Shown: positions 7,760-14,411, counted from the first letter of the stretch. The stretch: DNA of 15,739 nucleotides from Fusobacteriota bacterium (GCA_023389595.1 JAEWEF010000048.1:1-15739); one strand, 5' to 3'. The notes: generated by a model not told the origin, from the sequence alone. Program-made: numbers and translations.

Positions 7760-8207
7760 TTTTTAAAAGCACCTCCTCCATTTTTTTATCTCCAAAATAT
7801 TCTAAATTTACTAAACGATAATTTTCATCATCAGAATATTTTAAAGTTATTTTTATATATTTTTTTGGAAGCTCGCTTTCGATAATATCAGCCCATTCTA
7901 TAATAGAAACTCCACCAGCATTGATGTAATCTTCATAACCTATTTCATAAATTTCTTGAGCATCACATAGTCGATAGACATCAAAATGATAAAGTGGAAT
8001 TTTCCCACTTAAATATTCTAAAACATAATTGAATGTCGGGCTTTTTAAATTTTCTTTTACTCCAAGTTCTTCTGCGAATTTTTTAACGAATGTTGTTTTT
8101 CCAGTTCCTAAATCTCCTATAAGTGCTATAGTTGTATTTGGTTCAACAATTTTTGCCATTTTTGTAGCTAAATTATTCATTTCATCTAAAGATAATTTTT
8201 TTATCAT
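7740..8207 (-). CDS. tsaE: TsaE, ATPase of tRNA t6A37 biosynthesis
   Basis: P-loop ATPase that binds the TsaB-TsaD complex and is required for its turnover. It has 155 residues. Walker A is GDLGTGKT (31-38), followed by KSPTFNYV (55-62), the family motif HFDVYRL (74-80) and SIIEWAD (101-107), which contains the Walker B-like acidic residue. The first ATG is preferred: AGGTGA sits 8 nt upstream, and the opening residues line up with the usual helix before the P-loop. A second Met (residue 10) lacks a clear ribosome site. The start lies 26 nt inside the end of the Nudix gene, and the 3' end overlaps tsaB by 20 nt. Confidence 0.95.
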   Translation of the reverse strand: MIKKLSLDEMNNLATKMAKIVEPNTTIALIGDLGTGKTTFVKKFAEELGVKENLKSPTFNYVLEYLSGKIPLYHFDVYRLCDAQEIYEIGYEDYINAGGVSIIEWADIIESELPKKYIKITLKYSDDENYRLVNLEYFGDKKMEEVLLKNVNFSN

Positions 8208-8829
8208 TTTCTAATTCACCTATTTTTAAATTATAAAATCCTACTTGTTGATTATTTTTTAAATCTTTAATAAAATCTATTAAAATTTCAGAAGTCATTC
8301 CCCACAAAACTTCATCTTCTAACATGAAAATTTTTATTGTTCTATCTGGCAATCGCCAATTATCATAATATTTTTTTGGAAATTTATATTTTGTTAAATC
8401 GTTTTCAGGAATATTGTGCACTGTAATTTTTTCTTCGACAGCTTCGTTTTCTATAAAAAATTTTATAGGGACAAAAATTATTTTTTCAACTTCATCTTTA
8501 CTATAATTGATTTCATCAAAATCTTTTATATCTAACTTGCATATAAAAGTTTCTATTATTACTCCTGTTGCCGATACGAGAGTTCCAAAATAAGAAATAT
8601 TTTGCATTTTATTTTTTTCTATTCCTAACTCTTCAGAAGTTTCTCTTATAGCTGTGAACATAAAATCTTTATCGTTTTTGTCTTTTCTTCCTCCAGGAAA
8701 GGAAATTTCTCCCCCCTGTCTTATGTTAGGATTTCTTTTTTCAAATAAAATATAATCAATACCTTTTATATTAGCAATGCAAATCATAACTGAACTTTGC
8801 AGGTATCTTTCTCTATTTAATAATCTCAT
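8182..8829 (-). CDS. Nudix hydrolase, CoA pyrophosphatase (NudL) type
   Basis: Probably hydrolyses the pyrophosphate bond of coenzyme A or a related nucleotide, a housecleaning role in the cytoplasm. It has 215 residues. The segment LFEKRNPNIRQGGEISFPGG (28-47) matches the motif that precedes the Nudix box in CoA pyrophosphatases, and RETSEELGI (62-70) is the core of the box. The box is atypical upstream of this: where the consensus has Glu there is Lys, with Asp one position earlier. To my recollection the NudL subfamily deviates at the same place. A strong AAAGGAGGAG ribosome site precedes the ATG. It is the first gene of the operon leading into tsaE, tsaB and ruvC. CoA as substrate is a family-level inference. 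Confidence 0.85.
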   Translation of the reverse strand: MRLLNRERYLQSSVMICIANIKGIDYILFEKRNPNIRQGGEISFPGGRKDKNDKDFMFTAIRETSEELGIEKNKMQNISYFGTLVSATGVIIETFICKLDIKDFDEINYSKDEVEKIIFVPIKFFIENEAVEEKITVHNIPENDLTKYKFPKKYYDNWRLPDRTIKIFMLEDEVLWGMTSEILIDFIKDLKNNQQVGFYNLKIGELENDKKIIFR

Positions 8830-8845
8830 ATCTCCTCCTTTAATT

Positions 8846-8851
8846 ATTATA
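8846..8851 (-). promoter_or_regulatory. Possible -10 box for the Nudix-tsaE-tsaB-ruvC operon
   Basis: A minus-strand TATAAT lies about 16 nt upstream of the Nudix start codon. The matching -35 position (8869-8874, TTTTGT) is poor. The spacing makes it the best candidate in this AT-rich divergent gap, but such matches arise easily by chance here. Confidence 0.35.
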
Positions 8852-8936
8852 CATTTTTTTTCCTAAAAACAAAATAAATAAAAATTTATTTCTATACATA
8901 AAAATTATTTTAATATCTTTTTTTTATTTTATATTA

Positions 8937-8942
8937 TATAAT
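8937..8942 (+). promoter_or_regulatory. Possible -10 box for the cysK-murI operon
   Basis: TATAAT with a weak -35 (TATCTT, 8914-8919) at 17-nt spacing. The leader to the cysK-like start would be about 35 nt and contains the GGAGG ribosome site at 8973-8977. No riboswitch-like or T-box structure is apparent in it. Confidence 0.45.
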
Positions 8943-8984
8943 AGCCGTGTAATCACTTTATAGAAATTTTATGGAGGCGAAAAT

Positions 8985-9905
8985 ATGTTAGTAAATTCTG
9001 TAGTGGATCTGATAGGAAACACACCAATAGTTAAAATAAATAATATAGAAACTTTTGGTAATGAAATTTATTTAAAATTAGAAGGAGAAAATCCAGGAGG
9101 AAGTACTAAGGATAGAATCGCTGCCAGCATTTTAAATGCAGCGGAAAAAGAAGGATTACTTGATAAAGATACTGTAATAATGGAAGCTACTAGTGGAAAT
9201 ACTGGTATAGGACTTGCAATGATTTGTGCCGTTAAAAATTATAAACTTAAAATTGTTATGCCAGATAATATGAGTGTAGAAAGAATTCACTTGATGAAAG
9301 CTTACGGTACAGAAGTAATTTTAACTGATGGTTCAAAAGGTATGAAAGCTTGTTTAGAAAAACTTGAAGAAATGAAAAAAACAGAAAAAAAATATTTTAT
9401 ACCTGACCAATTTAGCAATCCTAATAATCCTAAAGCTCATTATGAAAATACTGCTGAAGAAATATTAAAAGATATGGATGGAAATGTAGATGTCTTTATT
9501 TGTGGAACAGGTACTGGAGGAAGTTTTACAGGAACAGCTAGAAAACTTAAAGAAAAACTTCCTAACATAAAAACTTTTCCTGTCGAGCCTGCTGAATCTC
9601 CTTTGCTTTCTAAAGGATATATAGGCCCTCACACTATACAAGGTATGGGGATGAGTGCCGGAAAAATTCCAGATGTTTTTGATATGTCTTTAGCAGATGA
9701 AGTATTAGTATGTGAATCTCCGATTGCATTTCATCAAATGAGAGAACTTAGTAAAAAAGAAGGTATACTTGCTGGTATATCTACTGGTGCAACTCTTGCC
9801 GCTGCATTGGAATATTCTAAAAAAAATGCAAACAAAGGTCTTAGAATAGTAGTTCTTGCTACTGATTCTGGAGAAAAATATCTTTCAAGTGCTTACGATT
9901 TATAA
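8985..9905 (+). CDS. cysK: Cysteine synthase family PLP enzyme (CysK-like)
   Basis: A fold-type II PLP enzyme of 306 residues, the usual cysteine synthase size. PLP lysine Lys42 lies in GGSTKDR (38-44). The substrate loop is ATSGNTG (68-74), the phosphate loop GTGTGG (174-179), and ISTGA (265-269) and DSGEKYLS (294-301) complete the active site. The default role is making cysteine from O-acetylserine and sulfide. Fusobacterium also uses close homologues for beta-replacement on cysteine, releasing H2S and forming lanthionine or serine. The region around 217-229 (TIQGMGMSAGKIP) seems longer than the usual IQGIGAGFIP, so a changed specificity is possible. murI follows 16 nt downstream with no terminator, which suggests a link to the cell wall. 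The family is certain; the exact reaction is not. Confidence 0.9.
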   Translation: MLVNSVVDLIGNTPIVKINNIETFGNEIYLKLEGENPGGSTKDRIAASILNAAEKEGLLDKDTVIMEATSGNTGIGLAMICAVKNYKLKIVMPDNMSVERIHLMKAYGTEVILTDGSKGMKACLEKLEEMKKTEKKYFIPDQFSNPNNPKAHYENTAEEILKDMDGNVDVFICGTGTGGSFTGTARKLKEKLPNIKTFPVEPAESPLLSKGYIGPHTIQGMGMSAGKIPDVFDMSLADEVLVCESPIAFHQMRELSKKEGILAGISTGATLAAALEYSKKNANKGLRIVVLATDSGEKYLSSAYDL

Positions 9906-9921
9906 AAATAAGAGGTTAAAA

Positions 9922-10707
9922 ATGAAAATTGCTATTTTCGATTCTGGTATTGGTGGTCTTTCTGTTTTGCATCTTGCATTAAAAAAACTACCGAAAGAAA
10001 ATTTTATATATTTTGCGGATAAAAAAAATGTCCCGTATGGAACTAAGACAACTGAAGAAATTATTGATCTTGTAGATGAAGCAATAAATTTTATTTTAAC
10101 TCAAAATGTAAAAGCAATAGTTATAGCTTGTAATACTGCAACGAGTGCTGCAATTCAGATAATGAGAGAAAAATTTAAAATCCCAATTATAGGAATGGAA
10201 CCCGCAGTTAAAAAAGCTGTAAATTTTCACGAAAACAAAAGAATTTTATGTATGGCTACACCAATAACTGTAAAAGGAAAAAAATTAAAAGATTTGATAG
10301 AAAGAGTTGATACAGAACACGTAATCGATTTAATACCGTTACCAGAACTTGTTAGTTTTGCTGAAAGTGAAATTTTTGATAAAAAAATTATAACTGATTA
10401 TCTTAACGACAAATTTAAAAATTTCAATCTTGATGATTATTCTTCTGTTGTAATAGGTTGCACACACTTTAATTATTTTAAAGATTCTTTGGCAGAAATT
10501 TTTAAAAATAAAATTCATTTTTTTGACGGCAATGATGGGACAATAAACAGATTAATATATGAACTTGAAAGCAGAAAATTATTGGATAACAACAACTATT
10601 CCAGTGTAGAATTTTACTATTCTGGCGAAAAAGTTAAAGAAAAAAGTGAACTTGAAAAACTGAATAGATATTTAAAAAGGCTTGATAAAATGTTAAATAT
10701 AAAATAA
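9922..10707 (+). CDS. murI: Glutamate racemase
   Basis: Interconverts L- and D-glutamate, supplying D-Glu for peptidoglycan. The 261-residue protein starts MKIAIFDSGIGGLSVLHLA, with Asp7 and the family Gly-rich loop, and has VPYGTKT (37-43). The two catalytic cysteines are Cys70 in IACNTATSAA (68-77) and Cys180 in IGCTHFNYF (178-186). The ATG at 9922 is chosen because AGAGG lies at 9911-9915 and because the family begins with this segment. The frame is open 22 codons further upstream, but that would overlap the end of the cysK-like gene and adds no homologous sequence. It is the second gene of a cysK-murI operon ending at a strong hairpin. Confidence 0.96.
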   Translation: MKIAIFDSGIGGLSVLHLALKKLPKENFIYFADKKNVPYGTKTTEEIIDLVDEAINFILTQNVKAIVIACNTATSAAIQIMREKFKIPIIGMEPAVKKAVNFHENKRILCMATPITVKGKKLKDLIERVDTEHVIDLIPLPELVSFAESEIFDKKIITDYLNDKFKNFNLDDYSSVVIGCTHFNYFKDSLAEIFKNKIHFFDGNDGTINRLIYELESRKLLDNNNYSSVEFYYSGEKVKEKSELEKLNRYLKRLDKMLNIK

Positions 10708-10736
10708 AAAAAAGGATGTTTTAGCATCCTTTTTAT
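10708..10736. terminator. Bidirectional terminator between murI and upp
   Basis: The arms AAAGGATG (10711-10718) and CATCCTTT (10725-10732) enclose the loop TTTTAG. An A-run precedes it (10706-10713) and a T-run follows (10730-10734), so it suits both convergent transcripts. Confidence 0.85.
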
Positions 10737-10740
10737 TTTT

Positions 10741-11364
10741 CTATTTTGTTCCAAAAATTCTATCTCCACAATCTCCAAGACCGGGATATATATAACCATT
10801 TTCATTTAATCCTTGATCAATTTTGGCAGTGTAAATTGGTACGTCAGGATGTTTATTGAGTAATTTTGCAATTCCTTCTGGAGCTGATACTAAACACATA
10901 AATATTATATCTTTAACTCCATTATTTTTTAAATAGTCTACAGCATAGATAGCTGATCCTCCAGTCGCAAGCATGGGATCCACAACTATAGCTTTTCTGT
11001 TAGCTATATCTTCAGGTAATTTACAATAATAATAAACTGGTTCTAAAGTTTCTTCATTTCTATAAACTCCTATATGTCCAACTTTAGCAGTAGGAACTAA
11101 ATCTAATATTCCATCAACCATACCAAGTCCAGCTCTAAGTATAGGAATTATTGCAACTTTTTCTCCCAAAGTGTAAGCAGTAGTTTTCATAAGCGGAGTT
11201 TGTACTTCTATAGATTGTAATTTTAAATTTTTAGTAGCCTCATATGTCATTAATTTAGCGATTTCATTTAAATTTTCTCTAAATGATTTTGTATCAGTTT
11301 CAATATTTCTAAGTATAGTCATTTTATGTTCTATTAGCGGGTGATTAATTTCTATTACAGCCAT
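10741..11364 (-). CDS. upp: Uracil phosphoribosyltransferase
   Basis: Salvage enzyme that joins uracil to PRPP to make UMP. It has 207 residues. LRAGLGMVDG (76-85), the PRPP loop VVDPMLATGGSA (127-138) and the uracil-binding C-terminus YIYPGLGDCGDRIFGTK (191-207) are all canonical. The start at 11362-11364 is chosen because AGGAGGT (11371-11377) is 6 nt upstream; an ATG six codons earlier lies inside that ribosome site. The gene lies just behind the rpmE hairpin, with only about 20 nt between hairpin and ribosome site and no clear promoter of its own. It may therefore depend on readthrough from rpmE. It could reuse the uracil released by PsuG. Confidence 0.96.
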   Translation of the reverse strand: MAVIEINHPLIEHKMTILRNIETDTKSFRENLNEIAKLMTYEATKNLKLQSIEVQTPLMKTTAYTLGEKVAIIPILRAGLGMVDGILDLVPTAKVGHIGVYRNEETLEPVYYYCKLPEDIANRKAIVVDPMLATGGSAIYAVDYLKNNGVKDIIFMCLVSAPEGIAKLLNKHPDVPIYTAKIDQGLNENGYIYPGLGDCGDRIFGTK

Positions 11365-11383
11365 TGCAATACCTCCTATCACT

Positions 11384-11413
11384 TATAAAAAAACAGGATA
11401 AAATATCCTGTTT
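11384..11413 (-). terminator. Terminator or attenuator between rpmE and upp
   Basis: A perfect 10-bp stem, AAACAGGATA (11391-11400) with TATCCTGTTT (11404-11413), and a 3-nt loop. It begins 1 nt after the rpmE stop. On the minus strand it is followed by a short T-run. Because upp starts 26 nt beyond the stem and no separate promoter is evident, it may be partial or regulated rather than a full stop. Confidence 0.75.
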
Positions 11414-11414
11414 C

Positions 11415-11657
11415 TTATTTTCCAAAATTGTATTTTTTGTTAAATTTATCAACTCTTCCAGCAGTATCAACAAATCTTTGCTCACCTGTATAGAATGGAT
11501 GAGAAGCTGAACTAACAGCTATTTTAATTACTGGATACTCTTTTCCTTCATAAGTAGTTGTTTCTTTTGAAGTTTTAGTTGATCTAGTTAAAATTTGGTG
11601 ACCAGTCATATCTTCAAATACAACTAAATTAAATTCAGGATGTATACCTTTTTTCAT
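11415..11657 (-). CDS. rpmE: 50S ribosomal protein L31 (cysteine-free, type B-like)
   Basis: Large-subunit ribosomal protein of 80 residues. MKKGIHPEFNLVVFEDM at the start and SSASHPFYTGEQRFVDTAGR (49-68) near the end are typical of L31, as is the terminal basic stretch. There is no cysteine at all, so this is the zinc-independent (C-minus) form, which in many bacteria is called type B or RpmE2. The start at 11655-11657 is chosen because GGAAGGTG lies 6 nt upstream and because it gives the standard N-terminus; 17 further open codons upstream look like leader. It has its own promoter and is first in a possible rpmE-upp unit. Confidence 0.95.
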   Translation of the reverse strand: MKKGIHPEFNLVVFEDMTGHQILTRSTKTSKETTTYEGKEYPVIKIAVSSASHPFYTGEQRFVDTAGRVDKFNKKYNFGK

Positions 11658-11698
11658 TCTTTTCACCTTCCTCGAATATGTTCTAAATTTCACGATAT

Positions 11699-11727
11699 AT
11701 TTTAACACAATTTTTATATTTTATCAA
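11699..11727 (-). promoter_or_regulatory. Promoter of rpmE
   Basis: On the minus strand, TTGATA (11722-11727), a 17-nt spacer and TAAAAT (11699-11704), with a TG one base upstream of the -10. The leader to the rpmE ATG is about 35 nt. I see no obvious Zur-like palindrome over it. Confidence 0.7.
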
Positions 11728-12059
11728 TAGTAAAAATTTATATTTTAATTTTTATAAAAATATAAACAAATTTCTAAAATTATTCCATCTATATTTAATC
11801 AAAAAGTGAATTTATTTAGAATGAACAGTACATGTTATTGACAAAAAAATGATACATTAATTTAACAAATAATTTTATATTGGAGTAGTTCTTCAGCTAT
11901 TTTTTTATACATACGTCCAACACTAAATTTCGTCGTACAATCTGAACGCAACTTTGTATACGGTGTCTATTTCATTTTTTCTTTTCTTGTTTTAATATCT
12001 TTAACTACGCGTTTATGTGAATTTTTTTTATAAACTTAAAAATTAAAGATGGAAGAATA
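11728..12059. other. Gene-poor region with a possible degraded coding stretch on the minus strand
   Basis: No intact gene is recognisable here. About 11862-12030, read on the minus strand, gives peptide-like sequence: KRVVKDIKTRKEKMK, then a TAG stop near 11968-11970, then a further 34 codons including RSDCTTKFSVGRMYKKIAEE, ending at TAA (11862-11864). The stretch around 11925-11970 looks less AT-rich than the neighbouring spacer, which suggests former coding or RNA function. I do not recognise the peptide. The rest is AT-rich. A TTGACA at 11838-11843 has no good -10 at the right distance. Confidence 0.35.
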
Positions 12060-12065
12060 GTGGGC

Positions 12066-12260
12066 ATGACTAAATTTTTAAATCATGTAGATATACCTAT
12101 AACTGAATTTGTTAGACTCATAGTTGACAACGATATTTATGACACTAAAAAATTAAAATTTTATGATGATTTTGGAAATCTATTTATGATTTCTCAAGTT
12201 ATAAATTACAGAGAAGTTACATACTGTATTAAATATATTCATCCAGCCATAGATACTTAA
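12066..12260 (+). CDS. Small hypothetical protein
   Basis: A 64-residue ORF that I do not recognise. It is acidic to neutral with no signal peptide or membrane segment. The sequence suggests a short helix (ITEFVRLIVDND) followed by strands (KLKFYDDFGNLFMIS, VTYCIKYIHP), as in a small alpha/beta domain. The start is uncertain: ATG 12066 is 10 nt after a weak GGAAG, while a GTG at 12060 is in frame. The frame is also open upstream to a stop at 12018 (continuing KIKDGRIVG), so it could be the tail of a decayed longer gene. A strong terminator 22 nt downstream on the same strand argues that it is, or was, transcribed. No clear promoter was found. Confidence 0.5.
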   Translation: MTKFLNHVDIPITEFVRLIVDNDIYDTKKLKFYDDFGNLFMISQVINYREVTYCIKYIHPAIDT

Positions 12261-12282
12261 ATAGTTTACTACTATTAAAATT

Positions 12283-12310
12283 AAATACCTCCATTTTGGA
12301 GGTATTTTTT
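12283..12310 (+). terminator. Terminator after the small hypothetical gene
   Basis: A perfect 10-bp stem, AAATACCTCC (12283-12292) with GGAGGTATTT (12298-12307), a 5-nt loop and a T-run to 12310. Its position right behind the small ORF suggests it ends that transcript. Confidence 0.85.
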
Positions 12311-12440
12311 ATAAATTTCTTTTACGTATATTGTTATATAACTAAAAATGTAGTGTTAAGCTTATAGTGTTTATTTCGTAAAATCAATTTTTTATGAAAT
12401 AAGAATGTATTTTATCTTTATTTATTTCTAAAAGTCAAAT
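12311..12440. other. AT-rich spacer with an imperfect inverted repeat
   Basis: No gene is seen on either strand. One inverted repeat stands out: TTATTTCGTAAAA (12371-12383) and TTTTATGAAATAA (12390-12402), 12 of 13 positions matching, around a 6-nt loop. It lacks a T-tail, so it is not a typical terminator. It could be a protein-binding site, an RNA hairpin or chance in AT-rich DNA. Confidence 0.4.
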
Positions 12441-12466
12441 AAAAAACACCTACCTTCATGTAGGTG
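12441..12466 (-). terminator. Terminator of the transketolase operon
   Basis: The arms CACCTAC (12447-12453) and GTAGGTG (12460-12466) have a 6-nt loop. On the minus strand they are followed by six T's. It lies 154 nt beyond the transketolase stop codon, with only AT-rich sequence between (12467-12620), giving an unusually long 3' untranslated region for this window. Confidence 0.75.
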
Positions 12467-12620
12467 CCTTAATTTTATAATTAATTTATACGTCTATATA
12501 ATAATTAATAAATTCCGTTAAGTTACTACTAATAACCTTTTTATAATTTTGTTTAATATCAAGTTCTAAAATTTAAATATACGAATTTAACTTAAAATAT
12601 CTAAAACAAAAATAACTATG

Positions 12621-13550
12621 TTATAAATTATCTTTTATCATAGAAATAATTTTTTCTGCAGTTAATTCATATTTTTCTAATAGTTCTTGCCCTTTTCCAC
12701 TTTGCCCAAATTTATCGTAAATTCCTAGTTTTTTCACTTTAGTTGGATAAACCTCTGATAATAATTCTGAAACTGCAGAACCTAATCCACCTATTACAGA
12801 ATGCTCCTCAGCAGTTACAATAAATTTAGTTTCTTTTGCAGCTTTAACAACAGTTTCTGCATCAAGAGGTTTAATGGTTCCCATATTTATAACTCTTACT
12901 GAAATTCCTTCTTTTTCTAATTCTGTAGCAGCTTTCAATGCTTCTTGTGTCATAAGTCCAGTAGAAATTACTGTTACATCTTTTCCATCTTTTAAAGTGT
13001 TTGCAATTCCGATTTTAAAATCATAATTTTCTTCATCAAGAACAGTTTCGACATCTAATCTTCCAAGTCTTAAATACACTGGACCATAATATTCTGCAGC
13101 AGCCATTACCATTTTTTTAGTTTCAACTGCATCGCAAGGTGATAGAACTACCATTCCTGGTATAGCACGCATAAGTGCTATATCTTCTATAGATTGATGA
13201 GACCCTCCATCCTCTCCAACAGAAATTCCTGCGTGAGTAGGAGCTATTTTTACATTTAATTTTGGATATGCAACAGTGTTTCTAATTTGTTCAAAAGCTC
13301 TCCCTGCAGCAAACATTGCAAAAGTAGATGCAAAAACAATTTTATCACAAGTTGCTAGTCCAGCAGCTGTCCCTATTAAATCTGCTTCAGAAATTCCAAC
13401 ATTTATATGTCTTTCTGGATAAGCTTTTTTAAATAAATCTGTCTTTGTTGACTTGCTAAGATCAGCATCTAAAACTACAACATTTTTATTATTTTTTCCT
13501 AATTCAACTAAAGCCTCACCATAGGCCTGTCTAGTAGATTTCTTACTCAT
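12621..13550 (-). CDS. Transketolase, C-terminal subunit (split enzyme)
   Basis: Supplies the pyrimidine-binding (PYR) and C-terminal domains of a two-subunit thiamine-diphosphate transketolase in the non-oxidative pentose phosphate pathway. It has 309 residues. NVGISEADLIGTAAGLA (50-66) contains the catalytic Glu55, which activates the cofactor. FASTFAMFAAGRAFEQIRN (73-91) and THAGISVGEDGGSHQSIED (105-123) are conserved transketolase/DXS-family segments. The C-terminal domain includes STGLMTQEALKAA and EEHSVIGGLGSAVSE. AAGGAGG before the ATG overlaps the stop codon of the N-terminal subunit gene, 10 nt away. A role as DXS is unlikely because the protein is split and lacks the DXS N-terminus. 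Confidence 0.94.
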   Translation of the reverse strand: MSKKSTRQAYGEALVELGKNNKNVVVLDADLSKSTKTDLFKKAYPERHINVGISEADLIGTAAGLATCDKIVFASTFAMFAAGRAFEQIRNTVAYPKLNVKIAPTHAGISVGEDGGSHQSIEDIALMRAIPGMVVLSPCDAVETKKMVMAAAEYYGPVYLRLGRLDVETVLDEENYDFKIGIANTLKDGKDVTVISTGLMTQEALKAATELEKEGISVRVINMGTIKPLDAETVVKAAKETKFIVTAEEHSVIGGLGSAVSELLSEVYPTKVKKLGIYDKFGQSGKGQELLEKYELTAEKIISMIKDNL

Positions 13551-13560
13551 TCGATCCTCC

Positions 13561-14373
13561 TTAAGCTAATTCTTCCAATGCTTTTTTAGTTTCTTCTTCA
13601 TTAGGAGCAGATCCGTGAAAACCACAAACATTTTCCATAAAAGAAACTCCCTTACCTTTAATAGTTTTTGCTATTATCATAGTAGGTTTTCCTTTAACTT
13701 CTTTAGCTCTGTCAAGAGCATCAAATATTTCATCAAAACAATGCCCGTCAATTTTAATAACATTCCAACCAAATGCTTCCCATTTTTTATCTAAAGGTTC
13801 TACATTTTTTATTTCGTTAACATTTCCATCTATTTGTAAATTATTAGAATCTAAAAATACACAAAGATTATCAAGTTTGTAATGAGATGATGTCATAGCT
13901 GCTTCCCAAATTTGTCCTTCCTGTACTTCACCGTCTCCTAATATTGCATACACTCTATAATTTTCATTGAAAATTTTTCCGTTTAGAGCCATTCCATTTG
14001 CAACAGATAATCCTTGTCCTAAAGATCCAGTAGAAATTTCTACACCAGGAACTTTTTTCATATCCGGATGCCCTTGAAGTATAGAACCATATTTTCTTAA
14101 AGTTGATAACTCTTCTTTAGGAAAATATCCTTTTTCTGCTAAAACTGCATATAATGCGGGAGCAGAATGTCCTTTTGACAAAACAAGTCTATCTCTTCCG
14201 TTCATCTTAGGATTTTTAGTATCTATATTCATACAATCATAATATAAAGCTGTAAGTATTTCAACTATGGAAAGTGATCCACCAGGATGTCCAGATTTAG
14301 CTAAACTTATCATACTAATAATAGACCTTCTAAGTTCTCTAGCAACTTCTTTTAGTTGGTTTATATCTCTCAT
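13561..14373 (-). CDS. Transketolase, N-terminal subunit (split enzyme)
   Basis: Provides the pyrophosphate-binding (PP) domain of the same split transketolase. It has 270 residues. The thiamine-diphosphate motif runs from GDG (146-148) to NN (177-178), with GDGEVQEGQIWEAAM typical of transketolase. Conserved histidines are His29 (SGHPGGS), His69 (SKGHSAPALYAVLAEKG), His102 (QGHPD) and His253 (FHGSAP), matching the set known from yeast transketolase. STGSLGQGLSVANGMAL (115-131) is also characteristic. AAAAGGAG precedes the ATG. It is the first gene of the operon and lies behind a consensus promoter; together the two subunits total 579 residues. Confidence 0.95.
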   Translation of the reverse strand: MRDINQLKEVARELRRSIISMISLAKSGHPGGSLSIVEILTALYYDCMNIDTKNPKMNGRDRLVLSKGHSAPALYAVLAEKGYFPKEELSTLRKYGSILQGHPDMKKVPGVEISTGSLGQGLSVANGMALNGKIFNENYRVYAILGDGEVQEGQIWEAAMTSSHYKLDNLCVFLDSNNLQIDGNVNEIKNVEPLDKKWEAFGWNVIKIDGHCFDEIFDALDRAKEVKGKPTMIIAKTIKGKGVSFMENVCGFHGSAPNEEETKKALEELA

Positions 14374-14411
14374 TTTTACTCCTTTTAAAAATGTATTTTT
14401 ATTACTCTAAA

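Noticed and set aside
8830..8984. Riboswitch or T-box in the leader of the cysK-murI operon
   Set aside because: The whole divergent gap is only 155 nt, is nearly all A and T, and shows no terminator/antiterminator pair or conserved T-box-like sequence.
9856..9921. 22-codon N-terminal extension of murI
   Set aside because: It overlaps the end of the cysK-like gene, and the family N-terminus MKIAIFDSGIGG begins at 9922 behind a ribosome site.
11658..11708. 17-codon N-terminal extension of L31
   Set aside because: The standard L31 start MKKGIHPEF has a good ribosome site, and the extension reaches the -10 region.
11838..11866. TTGACA followed by AT-rich sequence as a plus-strand promoter for the small ORF
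   Set aside because: At 17-nt spacing the -10 would be TTTAAC, a poor match, and the start would lie about 190 nt before the ORF.
11880..12010. tRNA or other structured RNA gene in the gene-poor region
   Set aside because: I could not find a cloverleaf, a TTC-loop motif or a CCA-like end on either strand.
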